Positions 43,385-52,105 of a stretch of 64,000 nucleotides of DNA are shown here, in pieces (the stretch's first letter is position 1; each line of letters begins with the position of its first letter). The translations under genes and the position numbers were made by a program. Below the pieces are notes generated by a model. It had not been told where the DNA came from, ran no database searches, and saw nothing but the letters and a program-made list of their open reading frames with translations. The stretch comes from Flavipsychrobacter sp. (GTDB lineage: Bacteria; Bacteroidota; Bacteroidia; Chitinophagales; Chitinophagaceae), in assembly GCA_024508935.1 (NCBI GenBank), contig JANINW010000011.1, forward strand, positions 38,223 through 102,222, given 5' to 3'.

Positions 43385-43855
43385 ATGAAACCGGAAGTAA
43401 AAATTACACTTATATACCTGTTACTGGGGTTGCTATGGATCTATTTCAGCGATAAGATCGTTCTGATGTTCCCGGATAATGATTTCAGAACATCATTGCA
43501 AACCGTTAAAGGATTTGTATATGTAGGCTTTACATCTGCCGTGCTCTATTTATTGCTGAAAGGGTTTTATAACGAACTGAATAACAGGGTTAAACAACTG
43601 GAAGAGAGCGGAACACAATTGAGGGCCCAAAATGAAAAACTGCAGGATATATCATGGATGCAATCGCATGTGGTAAGGGCACCCTTGGCCAGCTTGATGG
43701 GTTGCCTGCACCTTATTAAAGATGTGGACCATACACAGGAAGAACGCGAGGCCGCGATTGAAAATATTCTGCATTCTGCCAACGAATTGGATACGGTCAT
43801 CAGGCAGATCTCTCAAAAATCAGAAAATTTGCATAACGGGGAAAGTAAAGCTTAG
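43385..43855 (+). CDS. membrane protein with stand-alone histidine-kinase dimerisation/phosphoacceptor domain
   Basis: This 156-residue protein has two membrane segments (about 7-24 and 42-60), a short coiled coil (about 64-90), and a HisKA-like helix pair. The putative phosphoacceptor is His95 in Q-S-H-V-V-R-A-P-L, where the usual motif is S-H-E-x-R. No HATPase_c domain follows; the stop comes 60 residues after the His and no continuation is visible in other frames downstream. It may receive phosphate from another kinase, act as a decoy, or be a truncated kinase. Confidence 0.65.
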   Translation: MKPEVKITLIYLLLGLLWIYFSDKIVLMFPDNDFRTSLQTVKGFVYVGFTSAVLYLLLKGFYNELNNRVKQLEESGTQLRAQNEKLQDISWMQSHVVRAPLASLMGCLHLIKDVDHTQEEREAAIENILHSANELDTVIRQISQKSENLHNGESKA

Positions 43856-43899
43856 TCTTTTACCTTAGTTATACTTTACTTTACGCTAAACTTATCTCT

Positions 43900-44466
43900 A
43901 TGAAAAAAATAGTACAGTTCCAGCATATATCGCTTGACGGATTTGTAGCAGGGCCTAATGGGGAAATGAACTGGATACATGTGGACGAAGAGATTTTTGA
44001 TTATGTGGGTGCCAGCATCAAATCGTCTGACACAGCTATTTACGGACGTGTCACTTACGAAATGATGGAAGGCTATTGGCCAACCGCAGCTGACAAGCCC
44101 AACGCTTCAAAACATGATATAGAACATGCACGCTGGTACAAAAATGTCAACAAAGTAGTATTATCCAGGTCGATGCAGGGGAGGGAGATGCCTCATACAA
44201 AAATTATCAGTGATGATATTTCCCGCCAGATCATGCAATTGAAGGAGGGCGAAGGGCCTGACATGATTATATTCGGTAGCCCCTCTGCAACTCATTCACT
44301 AATGCATGAAGGCTTGATCGATAAGTTCTGGTTTTTTGTTAACCCCGTCTTGTTGGGTGAAGGCATACCTGCTTTCAAAAATATCGAACAGCTTACTCAG
44401 TTACAGTTAACAAACAGTAAAACATTTTCTTCCGGTGTTGTATGCCTGCATTACAGTAAGTTGTAG
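43900..44466 (+). CDS. dihydrofolate reductase-family protein (RibD C-terminal domain)
   Basis: This 188-residue protein has the RibD_C/DHFR-like fold: Q-F-Q-H-I-S-L-D-G-F-V-A-G-P-N-G-E near the start, Y-G-R-V-T-Y-E-M-M near 47-55, and I-I-F-G-S-P-S near 127. It probably binds NADPH; the substrate is unknown since true folA and ribD are different proteins. It is followed 29 nt later by a NUDIX gene on the same strand. Confidence 0.87.
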   Translation: MKKIVQFQHISLDGFVAGPNGEMNWIHVDEEIFDYVGASIKSSDTAIYGRVTYEMMEGYWPTAADKPNASKHDIEHARWYKNVNKVVLSRSMQGREMPHTKIISDDISRQIMQLKEGEGPDMIIFGSPSATHSLMHEGLIDKFWFFVNPVLLGEGIPAFKNIEQLTQLQLTNSKTFSSGVVCLHYSKL

Positions 44467-44495
44467 GTATCTGTGACAGTATAAAGGAATGAAAG

Positions 44496-44954
44496 ATGAA
44501 ACTGAGTGCAGGGTTATTATTGTATCGCAATACAACAGGACAATTAGAAGTTTTATTAGTGCATCCCGGTGGCCCTTTCTGGAAGAAAAAGGACTTAGGG
44601 GCGTGGTCTATACCTAAAGGTGAGTATAATGACCCAGAAGATGCGCTCACAGCTGCACGGCGCGAATTTAAAGAGGAGACCGGGATGGATATAGATGGCA
44701 ATTTTCTGCCATTGACACCTATAAAGCAAAAAAGCGGTAAAATAGTGCATGCATTTGCCATAGCTGCAGATATAGATGCCTCGAAGATCGTAAGCAACAC
44801 ATTTCCTTTAGAATGGCCGCCAAAATCAGGTAAAATGATAGATGTACCGGAAATAGATAAAGCCGAATGGTTCATGTTAGCCGAGGCCAGGCAAAAAATA
44901 AATACTGCCCAATTTCAACTGCTCGAAGAGCTTACGCTGATATTGGGTAAGTAA
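44496..44954 (+). CDS. NUDIX hydrolase
   Basis: This is a 152-residue protein. The NUDIX box G-x5-E-x7-R-E-U-x-E-E-x-G-U is complete at about 45-67 (G-E-Y ... E-D-A ... A-R-R-E-F-K-E-E-T-G-M). A W-S-I-P-K-G-E start precedes it, as in NUDIX proteins acting on nucleoside diphosphate derivatives or diadenosine polyphosphates. Substrate is unassigned. Its end lies 5 nt from the end of the convergent CHAD gene. Confidence 0.9.
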   Translation: MKLSAGLLLYRNTTGQLEVLLVHPGGPFWKKKDLGAWSIPKGEYNDPEDALTAARREFKEETGMDIDGNFLPLTPIKQKSGKIVHAFAIAADIDASKIVSNTFPLEWPPKSGKMIDVPEIDKAEWFMLAEARQKINTAQFQLLEELTLILGK

Positions 44955-44959
44955 TACAT

Positions 44960-45727
44960 CTAGATGCTTTCTACCCTAATACGTGCTCTTATCAATGCTT
45001 TCTTCTCTTCCCATTGCCGGCGGATGTGTGTAGCTATGGCACTACTGTGTTCAGGGGCTATGCTACCCAACAAAGAGAGGTGGACTACATGGTCCTGGTA
45101 TTCATTAAGCGTGTCCATTAGCGTGCTTAATGCCGACAGGCTTTTTCTATTAGCTATGGGTAAATACTCGTCTTCATCGGCTTTTAATGCTTTGATGTTA
45201 TAGGATATATCCTTCAGGGCTTTCCTTATGCTATGCATATCCTCATCCGGTATATCGTTCTTCAGTAATTCATCAATCTCCTTGGTTTTATTCCTGATGA
45301 ACCTATTCAGTACTTTTCCCGGCAGCTTCGAAGGCATGCGATGCAAAATTTCCCTGCGCGCCTTATGAAATTTGAAATGTCTAATAACCCTAATAAGCTG
45401 TACGCTTGCATGGTCGACCTCGCCGGTTACAATATCAGGGTAACTATCCGTGTCTTTAAAAAACGGTAGTATTACCTGCCTGTATAGCTGGAGATTACGC
45501 ACCTCGCCTGCGGCATGGTATATATGCTTTAAGCCTTCCGGAACCTGTAGCTTTTTATCTGCACCATCGGCTGATGCAGCCAGGCGTATAAGCGCCCTGA
45601 GTTTTTTAAAGCTCACCCTTAGGCGGTGTATCACTTCTGCGTCATTGGTAGAAAATAGCTGCAAGGCATGATGTTCTATATCATCCATTTTCTGTTTTAC
45701 CATTCTTTGCAGCTTCCGTTTTTTCAT
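44960..45727 (-). CDS. CHAD domain-containing protein
   Basis: This 255-residue all-helical protein has conserved His and basic residues (V-I-H-R-L-R-V-S-F-K-K-L-R-A near 33-46; H-S-I-R-K-A-L-K-D near 163; Y-Q-D-H near 212). CHAD domains bind inorganic polyphosphate, so a role near polyphosphate or phosphorylated substrates is inferred. No CYTH domain is fused. A TAACTTTA box, one base off consensus, lies directly upstream. Confidence 0.87.
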   Translation of the reverse strand: MKKRKLQRMVKQKMDDIEHHALQLFSTNDAEVIHRLRVSFKKLRALIRLAASADGADKKLQVPEGLKHIYHAAGEVRNLQLYRQVILPFFKDTDSYPDIVTGEVDHASVQLIRVIRHFKFHKARREILHRMPSKLPGKVLNRFIRNKTKEIDELLKNDIPDEDMHSIRKALKDISYNIKALKADEDEYLPIANRKSLSALSTLMDTLNEYQDHVVHLSLLGSIAPEHSSAIATHIRRQWEEKKALIRARIRVESI

Positions 45728-45814
45728 AAAATAAAGTTACGCACGATAATCAACCCTTATATTGCTTCCAATGTTATATTTACACATCAGGGAACGGATA
45801 TTTAAAGCTGTAGC

Positions 45815-46162
45815 ATGAATAGATTATTGTATACGGCCCTTATTATTGCCGGCGTAGTGGCTATAGCGGTAGCCGATATACTGCTTAAAAAAGCCGCTGA
45901 CTCAGGCAACTATCTTTCTGCCTTAAAGCATCCACTTATGCCGGTTGTCGTACTACTATACCTGTTCCAGGTAGCTGTATTTCTTTTTGTATTTGTAAAA
46001 CGTATAGACCTTAGTACGGTAGGGATATTGCAAACGGCGTTGTACGCTGTTATTGTGCTGGGTGCCGGTATCCTGTTTTTCAAAGAAGAAATATCGCTGG
46101 TTAAGGGAATAGGTATAGCCCTGGCTCTTATAGGGGTAGCGCTGATCAATTCCAGTGATTAA
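45815..46162 (+). CDS. four-helix small multidrug-resistance-like/EamA-type membrane protein
   Basis: This 115-residue protein has four hydrophobic helices, the layout of SMR efflux proteins and half-EamA transporters. G-V-V-A-I-A-V-A-D-I-L-L-K-K lies in helix 1 with an acidic residue, and L-S-T-V-G-I-L-Q-T-A-L-Y-A follows. The conserved E14 of EmrE-type SMRs is not clearly matched; an Asp is present instead. It would function as a dimer. Substrate is unknown. Confidence 0.72.
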   Translation: MNRLLYTALIIAGVVAIAVADILLKKAADSGNYLSALKHPLMPVVVLLYLFQVAVFLFVFVKRIDLSTVGILQTALYAVIVLGAGILFFKEEISLVKGIGIALALIGVALINSSD

Positions 46163-46251
46163 CAGGCACTTATCCACGCAATGTTTATAACCAGTATTAT
46201 TAAATGATATATCTCTTATGTAGATTTAAGCACTGATCTATCAAACATAAT

Positions 46252-46464
46252 ATGTCTATAGAATTAAACCTGGTAAAAGCCGCTATCGAAAAAGAAAAAT
46301 GCAGTGTACATGGTGAATACCCCGAGGTGAGGGTAAATGCCATGCAGCTGGAAATAAGCACCTGCTGCGATGCATTTCATGACCATCTTGAACCCGTTAT
46401 GAACCAGGTGGCCAATGAAGTAATGCATAAACGGATAGAGCAGATCTCCGGCATCTTTAAATAA
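46252..46464 (+). CDS. small Cys-containing hypothetical protein
   Basis: This 70-residue cytoplasmic protein of unknown function has no signal or membrane segment. Three Cys residues occur in C-S-V-H and S-T-C-C-D, with several His (H-G-E-Y-P, A-F-H-D-H), giving a possible metal-binding set. It may be a short chaperone or zinc-binding factor, but nothing decides this. It has its own ATG and is followed by a 90-nt gap before the S41 peptidase. Confidence 0.6.
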   Translation: MSIELNLVKAAIEKEKCSVHGEYPEVRVNAMQLEISTCCDAFHDHLEPVMNQVANEVMHKRIEQISGIFK

Positions 46465-46551
46465 CTGCAGTCTTTTAACGGCGTTTGTAGTTTCGTCTCA
46501 TTATAAAATTATCTATCTTAGAGAGGATGTGATTTAAACTATCACCCGCCT

Positions 46552-48003
46552 ATGATCCGGATATATTTGGCTATGCTGCTTATGGCCGTTACTATGACTG
46601 TACAAGCACAAAGATGTTCCTGTATAAAGGAGTTGCAGTTTTTAGAAAATAAGGTAGAACACAACCTACCATCTTATTACGACCAGGTGGTGCTGCAAAA
46701 ACGAGAAAAGGCTTATAAGCAACACAGGGAACGTATAGATGAAATAGCCGCTTCCATAACTGACAGTAGTCAGTGCATCTATCTTACAGCACGCTATATT
46801 TCTTTTTTCAGAGACGAGCACCTGGCCATAAACTATAAAGACGCTATCTATCCTTTTTCGTGGGAAGACAATGATACAGCCGGCATGCGCGCCTTTTTCA
46901 GCCGTGAAAAGGTTTATCGTTTCCCCCATGAAAGGATGGTGCGTGTAGGGCCCGAAGGCTATTGGAGCAGCCGTGACGGCAAAATGAAAGTGCAGGTGAT
47001 AGCGAATAAAAACGCGTTGTGGGACTATATTGGTCTTGTAGTAATTGGTGATAAAAAATACTGGACCCCAGGACAAATAAAGTTTGCGCTAAAGAAAAAA
47101 GCTCATAGCGATTTTGAGTGTATTTATCTTTCGGGGAGCAGGAAACCAACTGTAATACAGGCACAGCTGAAAGATAGCGTGTTGAACTTTGGCAGAATAA
47201 CAGAATACTATCGAATAGCCGGACCGGATGACATTCCGGTAACAAGGCCTGCTTACACACCGTCTGGCGAGTTTGAATTTAATGAGCTTTCACCCGAAAC
47301 GGCTTATCTGCGGATACCATCCTTTGATTATGAGAATACCCCGTTTATTGATTCACTGGTTAAAACTAACCTCCCCAGGATCGTTTCTAAACGCAATATA
47401 ATAATTGATGTCAGGGATAATGAAGGCGGCAGCGATCGGGCCTGGCAATCGTTATTGCCCCTGGTGTACGATAAAAGAGAATTTATATCACCGATGGCTT
47501 CTACCGAATTTGGTGGGCCTGATATTATAGCCTATTATGAGCAGCATGAGTATGAGAATTGCAAAACGCGTGAAGATAGCCTGCAAGATGAAAGTATAAT
47601 AATGATGCTAAAGAAACATCCCGGTGAATATATGCCCCTGGCGTTTGATAAAGGCAACCTGGATACATTCTATAAAAGTCCGAAAAATGTAGCCATACTT
47701 ATGGACCGCTGGTGTGCAAGTTCTACAGAAGGTTTTATACTGGCAGCCAGGCAAAACAAAAAAGTAAAGCTGTATGGCGAGAATACCTGGGGCATGTGCT
47801 CTTATGGAGATTGGATGACTGTAGATATGCCATGCCTGCCGGTAGCCGTAAATATGCCTACGAAGAAAATGACCATGCGGAACGGTGCGGATTACGAAAG
47901 CATTGGCATAAGCCCGGATGTGAAACTGAATATCGGTACAAAGGATAAATGGATAGCACAGGTGCAGGATAATATGGAACATCCTACGGCTTCCGGAAAA
48001 TGA
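46552..48003 (+). CDS. S41 family peptidase, secreted
   Basis: This is a 483-residue protein. The signal peptide M-I-R-I-Y-L-A-M-L ends at V-Q-A-Q (about 20). It has a helical N-terminal domain and then an S41 (tail-specific) protease domain from about 250, with I-I-I-D-V-R-D-N-E-G-G-S-D near 284-296 and W-C-A-S-S-T-E-G-F near 388 holding the serine nucleophile region. No PDZ domain is recognisable. It probably acts in the periplasm. Confidence 0.82.
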   Translation: MIRIYLAMLLMAVTMTVQAQRCSCIKELQFLENKVEHNLPSYYDQVVLQKREKAYKQHRERIDEIAASITDSSQCIYLTARYISFFRDEHLAINYKDAIYPFSWEDNDTAGMRAFFSREKVYRFPHERMVRVGPEGYWSSRDGKMKVQVIANKNALWDYIGLVVIGDKKYWTPGQIKFALKKKAHSDFECIYLSGSRKPTVIQAQLKDSVLNFGRITEYYRIAGPDDIPVTRPAYTPSGEFEFNELSPETAYLRIPSFDYENTPFIDSLVKTNLPRIVSKRNIIIDVRDNEGGSDRAWQSLLPLVYDKREFISPMASTEFGGPDIIAYYEQHEYENCKTREDSLQDESIIMMLKKHPGEYMPLAFDKGNLDTFYKSPKNVAILMDRWCASSTEGFILAARQNKKVKLYGENTWGMCSYGDWMTVDMPCLPVAVNMPTKKMTMRNGADYESIGISPDVKLNIGTKDKWIAQVQDNMEHPTASGK

Positions 48004-48079
48004 TAACAATGGCGGGAGCAATATATTAGTTATATTAAATATTCCTTCGGATATTTGATGTATCACTAAACATCATTTT

Positions 48080-48373
48080 ATGATCCACGTACATGACATC
48101 TTTGTCTGCAAGCCCGGCAATGCGTCTAAGCTTGCAAAAATGTTTAAGGAAGCGATGGAAGGAAATAAAGAACTGGTGCACATAATGACAGATCTTACCG
48201 GCCAGTATAACAGGGTAATAATGGTAAGCCAGTATGATAACCTCGGCGCTTTCGAGCAGAGCTTTGAGAAATACATGCAGAATAGTGAGGAGATGAAACG
48301 GATGCAGGAAAAAATGCAGGGCTACCAGGATATGTTCCTGACAGGGTCAAGGGAGATATACCGGGTTTGGTAA
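48080..48373 (+). CDS. dimeric alpha/beta-barrel (NIPSNAP/ABM-like) protein
   Basis: This 97-residue protein has the ferredoxin-like pattern of antibiotic-monooxygenase/NIPSNAP-type domains: H-V-H-D-I-F-V-C-K-P-G near the start, helix A-S-K-L-A-K-M-F-K-E, and I-M-V-S-Q-Y-D-N-L-G-A-F near 48-59. Function is unknown. It lies close upstream of the sensor kinase but with a terminator between. Confidence 0.7.
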   Translation: MIHVHDIFVCKPGNASKLAKMFKEAMEGNKELVHIMTDLTGQYNRVIMVSQYDNLGAFEQSFEKYMQNSEEMKRMQEKMQGYQDMFLTGSREIYRVW

Positions 48374-48398
48374 GAAAACATACACACAAAAAAATTGT

Positions 48399-48426
48399 TA
48401 AAGCCGCTACTATGATAGCGGCTTTA
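48399..48426 (+). terminator. terminator after NIPSNAP-like gene
   Basis: TAAAGCCGCTA (48399-48409) and TAGCGGCTTTA (48416-48426) form an 11-bp perfect stem with a 6-nt loop; its arms share AAAGCCGCT with two other terminators here. Confidence 0.85.
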
Positions 48427-48586
48427 TTATATAATACAGAACTATTTGGATAGGCTTATGAGTTTAAGATTTTGAATTACTTTTTTATAATTGCGGTGTT
48501 GCGACTTCCATAGCGGTATATTAATGACTAAAGTCTTTGTACTTTTAAGTTTATTTGTTTCAAGTATAAATATACATTCGCCAACT

Positions 48587-49957
48587 ATGCCGATATCTGA
48601 ATTTATTAAAAAAATAAACAGTTCATGGTATAGGCTTATAGGCAGTTCGGACGCGTTTTCTTTAGAAGCCCGCATATTTCACTCCATTAATATTGGGTTG
48701 GTGCTGCTTACGGCAGTTTATGCCCCTTATAATCTTTTTGAAGGGCTTTATGTAGCTGCAATTTCCGCTGCGGTAATAGCTGGTTTTTTCTATTTTCAAT
48801 ATTATAATTCCCGGTTTCGAGGTAAAACACATAATAACAGCATATTTGCATTGACCGGGATATTGCTTTTCTCTGTCAATTATTTTTCCAATGCAGGTAT
48901 AAATGGTTCTACTGATCTGATATGGCCCTCTTATCTGCTGCTGGTACTAGCTATCTCGCCTTACCGCCAGCATCTTTTATGGGTTGCTGTTTATATAACT
49001 GTCTTTTTAATTTTACACCTCATTGAATATAATTATCCTTTGCTGGTAAAGCATCCTTTTGATATGGGCAAAGGGAAATTCATTGACCGCATTACAGCTT
49101 TCCCAATGCCTGTTGTTGCTACTGCTATCATCATCATTTTCATAAGAAAAAGCTACGACAAGGAAAGGGCAGCTGCAGAAGAAAAGGCTGCTACTATTGA
49201 ACTCCGTAATGAACAGATACTGCGGCAAAAGCATGAATTGGAGCAAAGCAACGCCGAAAAGAACAAGCTTTTGTCTATCATATCACATGATATGCGGGCT
49301 CCATTTATCCACATCCAAGGCTATTTACGTTTAATAAACCAGGTTGAAATTGATGCACCTGAACGCCTGACGCTCGAAAAGGAATTGCTGAATGAAACCG
49401 ACCAAATGATGGATATGCTCTCCAATCTGCTCCACTGGTCGCGGTCACAAATGGAAGGTGTTACTGCTGACCTCGTGGAAGCGAACTTATTTACAGTACT
49501 CAATAAGACCCTGGAGATAGAAAAGAACTTAGCTTCGAGAAAGCAAATCGATTTAAACTACGAGATAGATACAGATATAGTGGTAAATGCTGATGTTAAT
49601 ATGTTGCAGCTGGTAATACGTAATACCGTTAATAATGCCATTAAGTTTACTCAATCTGGAGGGACCATAAATATTCAGGCATTGGTATTATCTAATGAGT
49701 GTAGGGTGATAGTTGCTGATAATGGGATAGGGATAGACCCTAAAAAAGCAAATACCATTTTCTCGACGACGTCAATATCAACATTTGGGACAAATAATGA
49801 GAAGGGAGCAGGATTGGGCTTGTCTTTATGTAAAGAGTTTATTGAACTGCAAGGTGGTAGTATAGATTTTGAAAGCATACCTGGAAAGGGATCCACTTTT
49901 TATATTTCTATTCCGCTGGTATCAAAGAATATTAAACACAAAGATCTTATTGTTTAA
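48587..49957 (+). CDS. sensor histidine kinase, five-to-six-TM sensor
   Basis: This is a 456-residue protein. N-terminal cytoplasmic stretch M-P-I-S-E-F-I-K, then six hydrophobic segments (about 35-190), a coiled coil (about 195-235), HisKA with S-H-D-M-R-A-P (phosphoacceptor His about 245), and HATPase_c with N-A-I-K-F, D-N-G-I-G-I-D and G-L-G-L-S-L. No PAS or receiver domain. ATG at 48587 was chosen; frames open from 48524 add a hydrophobic piece, and a TTG at 48491 adds more. No response regulator is adjacent, so the partner is unknown. Confidence 0.85.
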   Translation: MPISEFIKKINSSWYRLIGSSDAFSLEARIFHSINIGLVLLTAVYAPYNLFEGLYVAAISAAVIAGFFYFQYYNSRFRGKTHNNSIFALTGILLFSVNYFSNAGINGSTDLIWPSYLLLVLAISPYRQHLLWVAVYITVFLILHLIEYNYPLLVKHPFDMGKGKFIDRITAFPMPVVATAIIIIFIRKSYDKERAAAEEKAATIELRNEQILRQKHELEQSNAEKNKLLSIISHDMRAPFIHIQGYLRLINQVEIDAPERLTLEKELLNETDQMMDMLSNLLHWSRSQMEGVTADLVEANLFTVLNKTLEIEKNLASRKQIDLNYEIDTDIVVNADVNMLQLVIRNTVNNAIKFTQSGGTINIQALVLSNECRVIVADNGIGIDPKKANTIFSTTSISTFGTNNEKGAGLGLSLCKEFIELQGGSIDFESIPGKGSTFYISIPLVSKNIKHKDLIV

Positions 49958-49982
49958 CCGGGTGCACAGGAAAGAGTATAGT

Positions 49983-50007
49983 AAAAGCCGCTATCAGAGC
50001 GGCTTTT
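49983..50007. terminator. bidirectional terminator, kinase and tRNA-Lys
   Basis: AAAAGCCGCT (49983-49992) and AGCGGCTTTT (49998-50007) pair over 10 bp, serving the kinase (+) and tRNA-Lys (-). Confidence 0.8.
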
Positions 50008-50015
50008 AGTTATAG

Positions 50016-50088
<73 letters not shown>

Positions 50089-50099
50089 GTAAAGCGCAT

Positions 50100-50107
50100 C
50101 AAAAGTA
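50100..50107 (-). promoter_or_regulatory. -7 box TACTTTTG, tRNA-Lys
   Basis: This is a perfect TAnnTTTG on the minus strand, 11 nt before the tRNA 5' end. Confidence 0.6.
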
Positions 50108-50131
50108 AATATTCAGTTCTAAAAACAGAAA

Positions 50132-51409
50132 TTAATTGATGGTATAATCTACCAAGCTGTTTACCCATTGGGGGCGGTATGCTGTTTGTATTTTTATATA
50201 GTTGTCTGTATAGCCTTCCATTAGTCCATTCTTCTCTGCACTTTCAAATAACACTTTCCTGTTTTGCCCGCGGTGCTGTTCTGTAAAGTATTGCATCTTT
50301 TGGTAAGAAAGGTTGCGCAGCGCCTTGTTGCGCTCGTGGCGTATGTTTATGGGCACTACCGGTTTTATATCCAGCGCCAGCGTATTGGCTCTTTCCGAAT
50401 AAGTGAATACGTGGAAATATGATACATCGAGGCTGTGCAGGAAATCGAAAGTATCTTTAAAGTCTTCATCTGTTTCCGAAGGGAAGCCAACTATCACATC
50501 CACACCTATGCAGCAATGAGGCATCAGTTCCTTAATGCGCGCCACACGGTCGGCATACAGGTCGCGGCGGTAACGGCGGCGCATGGCGCCCAGTATTTTG
50601 TCGCTACCGCTTTGCAGGGGTATATGAAAATGCGGCATGAATTTTTTCGACTGTGCTACAAATTCTATCACCTCGTTGCTCAGCAGGTTGGGCTCTATAG
50701 ATGATATACGGTAACGTTCTATGCCTTCTATTTCATCCAATGCCTGCACCAGTTCGTAAAAAGACTCTTCGCGTTTTTTGCCGCCATCAAATCCTTTACC
50801 AAAGTCCCCGAGGTTTATACCCGTCAGCACTATTTCTTTGGTGCCGCTTGCTGCCAGCTCGCGCACATTCTTTAGTACACCTTCTATGCTATCGCTACGG
50901 CTATGACCGCGTGCCAGCGGAATGGTGCAGAAGCTACAGTTGTAGTCGCAGCCGTCCTGCACCTTCAGGAAAGTGCGCGTACGGTCGTTTATAGAATAGG
51001 AGCTGTTGAAACCTTGCACTTCATCAATATCGCAACTGCATATTTTTGTGCTGTCGCCTTTCACTATTTCACTAAGGTGCTTAGAAAGATTGAACTTTTC
51101 TGCTGCACCCAGTACCAGGTCTACACCTTCTATTTCTGCTATCTCTTTAGGTTTTAGCTGTGCATAGCAGCCAGTTATTACCACCAATGCTTCTGGGGCA
51201 CGTCTTTGTATGCGGCGAACTATCTGGCGACATTCTTTGTCTGCATTATCGGTAACAGAGCAGGTATTTATTACATACACATCAGCATGTTCCTCAAAAT
51301 CTTTCTTCACAAAACCATCGGCCTCCAGCATACGGCTGAGCGTTGATGTTTCGGAATAATTGAGCTTGCAGCCTAATGTATGAAATGCTACTGATCTGGC
51401 CTGTTGCAT
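50132..51409 (-). CDS. mtaB: tRNA t6A37 methylthiotransferase MtaB
   Basis: This 425-residue radical-SAM enzyme adds methylthio to t6A37 of tRNAs that read ANN codons. The N-terminal UPF0004 domain holds three cluster Cys (T-L-G-C-K-L-N near 12, N-T-C-S near 50, G-C-Y-A-Q near 81). The radical-SAM C-x3-C-x2-C is in G-C-D-Y-N-C-S-F-C near 150. TRAM-like C-terminus. Tyr and length match MtaB rather than MiaB. It is near-leaderless: a perfect -7 box ends 8 nt before ATG. Confidence 0.93.
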   Translation of the reverse strand: MQQARSVAFHTLGCKLNYSETSTLSRMLEADGFVKKDFEEHADVYVINTCSVTDNADKECRQIVRRIQRRAPEALVVITGCYAQLKPKEIAEIEGVDLVLGAAEKFNLSKHLSEIVKGDSTKICSCDIDEVQGFNSSYSINDRTRTFLKVQDGCDYNCSFCTIPLARGHSRSDSIEGVLKNVRELAASGTKEIVLTGINLGDFGKGFDGGKKREESFYELVQALDEIEGIERYRISSIEPNLLSNEVIEFVAQSKKFMPHFHIPLQSGSDKILGAMRRRYRRDLYADRVARIKELMPHCCIGVDVIVGFPSETDEDFKDTFDFLHSLDVSYFHVFTYSERANTLALDIKPVVPINIRHERNKALRNLSYQKMQYFTEQHRGQNRKVLFESAEKNGLMEGYTDNYIKIQTAYRPQWVNSLVDYTIN

Positions 51410-51417
51410 AAGGGCTG

Positions 51418-51425
51418 CAAAATTA
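51418..51425 (-). promoter_or_regulatory. -7 box TAATTTTG, mtaB
   Basis: This is a perfect TAnnTTTG on the minus strand ending 8 nt before the mtaB ATG. Confidence 0.55.
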
Positions 51426-51466
51426 AGTATAATACCAATACAGTTAGGTAAGTCAGCATATTTTCG

Positions 51467-51474
51467 TATCTTTG
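51467..51474 (+). promoter_or_regulatory. -7 box TATCTTTG, lipoprotein gene
   Basis: This is a perfect TAnnTTTG ending 10 nt before the ATG at 51485, divergent from the mtaB promoter. Confidence 0.6.
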
Positions 51475-51484
51475 AATAGCATAT

Positions 51485-52039
51485 ATGAGGAAAATTTTGT
51501 TAGTAGCTGCCATGCTCTTATCCGGTTGCGATGGCTGTGATAAAGTGAAGCAACTGGCCAATATCAATAAAGACATTGAGTATAAGGAAACAGTAGACCT
51601 GCCGGGTTTGCCGGGCGGAGATACCATTATACCGCTCGAGGGCATTTCTGCCGATTTGCCGCGTTATGCAATGGCAACCAATTCAGCCGAATACCTGAAG
51701 CAGTATAATACCAGCCCCAACCTGGTGACGCATGTAAAACTGAAAAGCCTGGGTATGACCATACTAGCGCCGGATGCTCAATATTTTAATTTCCTGGACT
51801 CTGTAAGATTGTTTGTAAATGCACCGGGACTCCCTGAACAGCTGGCAGCCTATAAATACACTATTGCCAAAGGGATGAAAACCATTGATATGGATGTAAC
51901 GGACCTGAACCTTAAGGAGTATTTTCTGAAAGACTCTATGTATTTCCGCATCAATGCTCACTTTACGGCCATACCTGATGACAGTACAAAGCTGGAGATA
52001 AAATCAATCTTCAATATACTGGCCAATCCACTGAATTAA
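51485..52039 (+). CDS. hypothetical lipoprotein
   Basis: This is a 184-residue protein. M-R-K-I-L-L-V-A-A-M with lipobox L-S-G-C (Cys15) predicts a lipoprotein; two further Cys-Asp pairs follow (C-D-G-C-D). The rest is a beta-rich domain (H-V-K-L-K-S-L-G-M-T-I near 100) resembling cell-surface carbohydrate-binding-like folds; no named family is recognised. It is divergent from mtaB and has a short leader. It ends at a very strong terminator. Confidence 0.75.
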   Translation: MRKILLVAAMLLSGCDGCDKVKQLANINKDIEYKETVDLPGLPGGDTIIPLEGISADLPRYAMATNSAEYLKQYNTSPNLVTHVKLKSLGMTILAPDAQYFNFLDSVRLFVNAPGLPEQLAAYKYTIAKGMKTIDMDVTDLNLKEYFLKDSMYFRINAHFTAIPDDSTKLEIKSIFNILANPLN

Positions 52040-52050
52040 TACCTGTGTTT

Positions 52051-52093
52051 ATAAAAGCAACAGGCCCTTCATTGAAGGGCCTGTTGCTTTTAT
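52051..52093. terminator. 20-bp bidirectional terminator
   Basis: The arms 52051-52070 and 52074-52093 are perfect 20-nt inverted repeats with a 3-nt ATT loop, lying between convergent lipoprotein and barrel genes. Confidence 0.9.
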
Positions 52094-52105
52094 ATGTGGG
52101 TTTGT

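Noticed and set aside
48491..48586. Upstream starts for the sensor kinase
   Set aside because: The added residues are hydrophobic but unlike the usual N-terminus of the family; kept only as an alternative.
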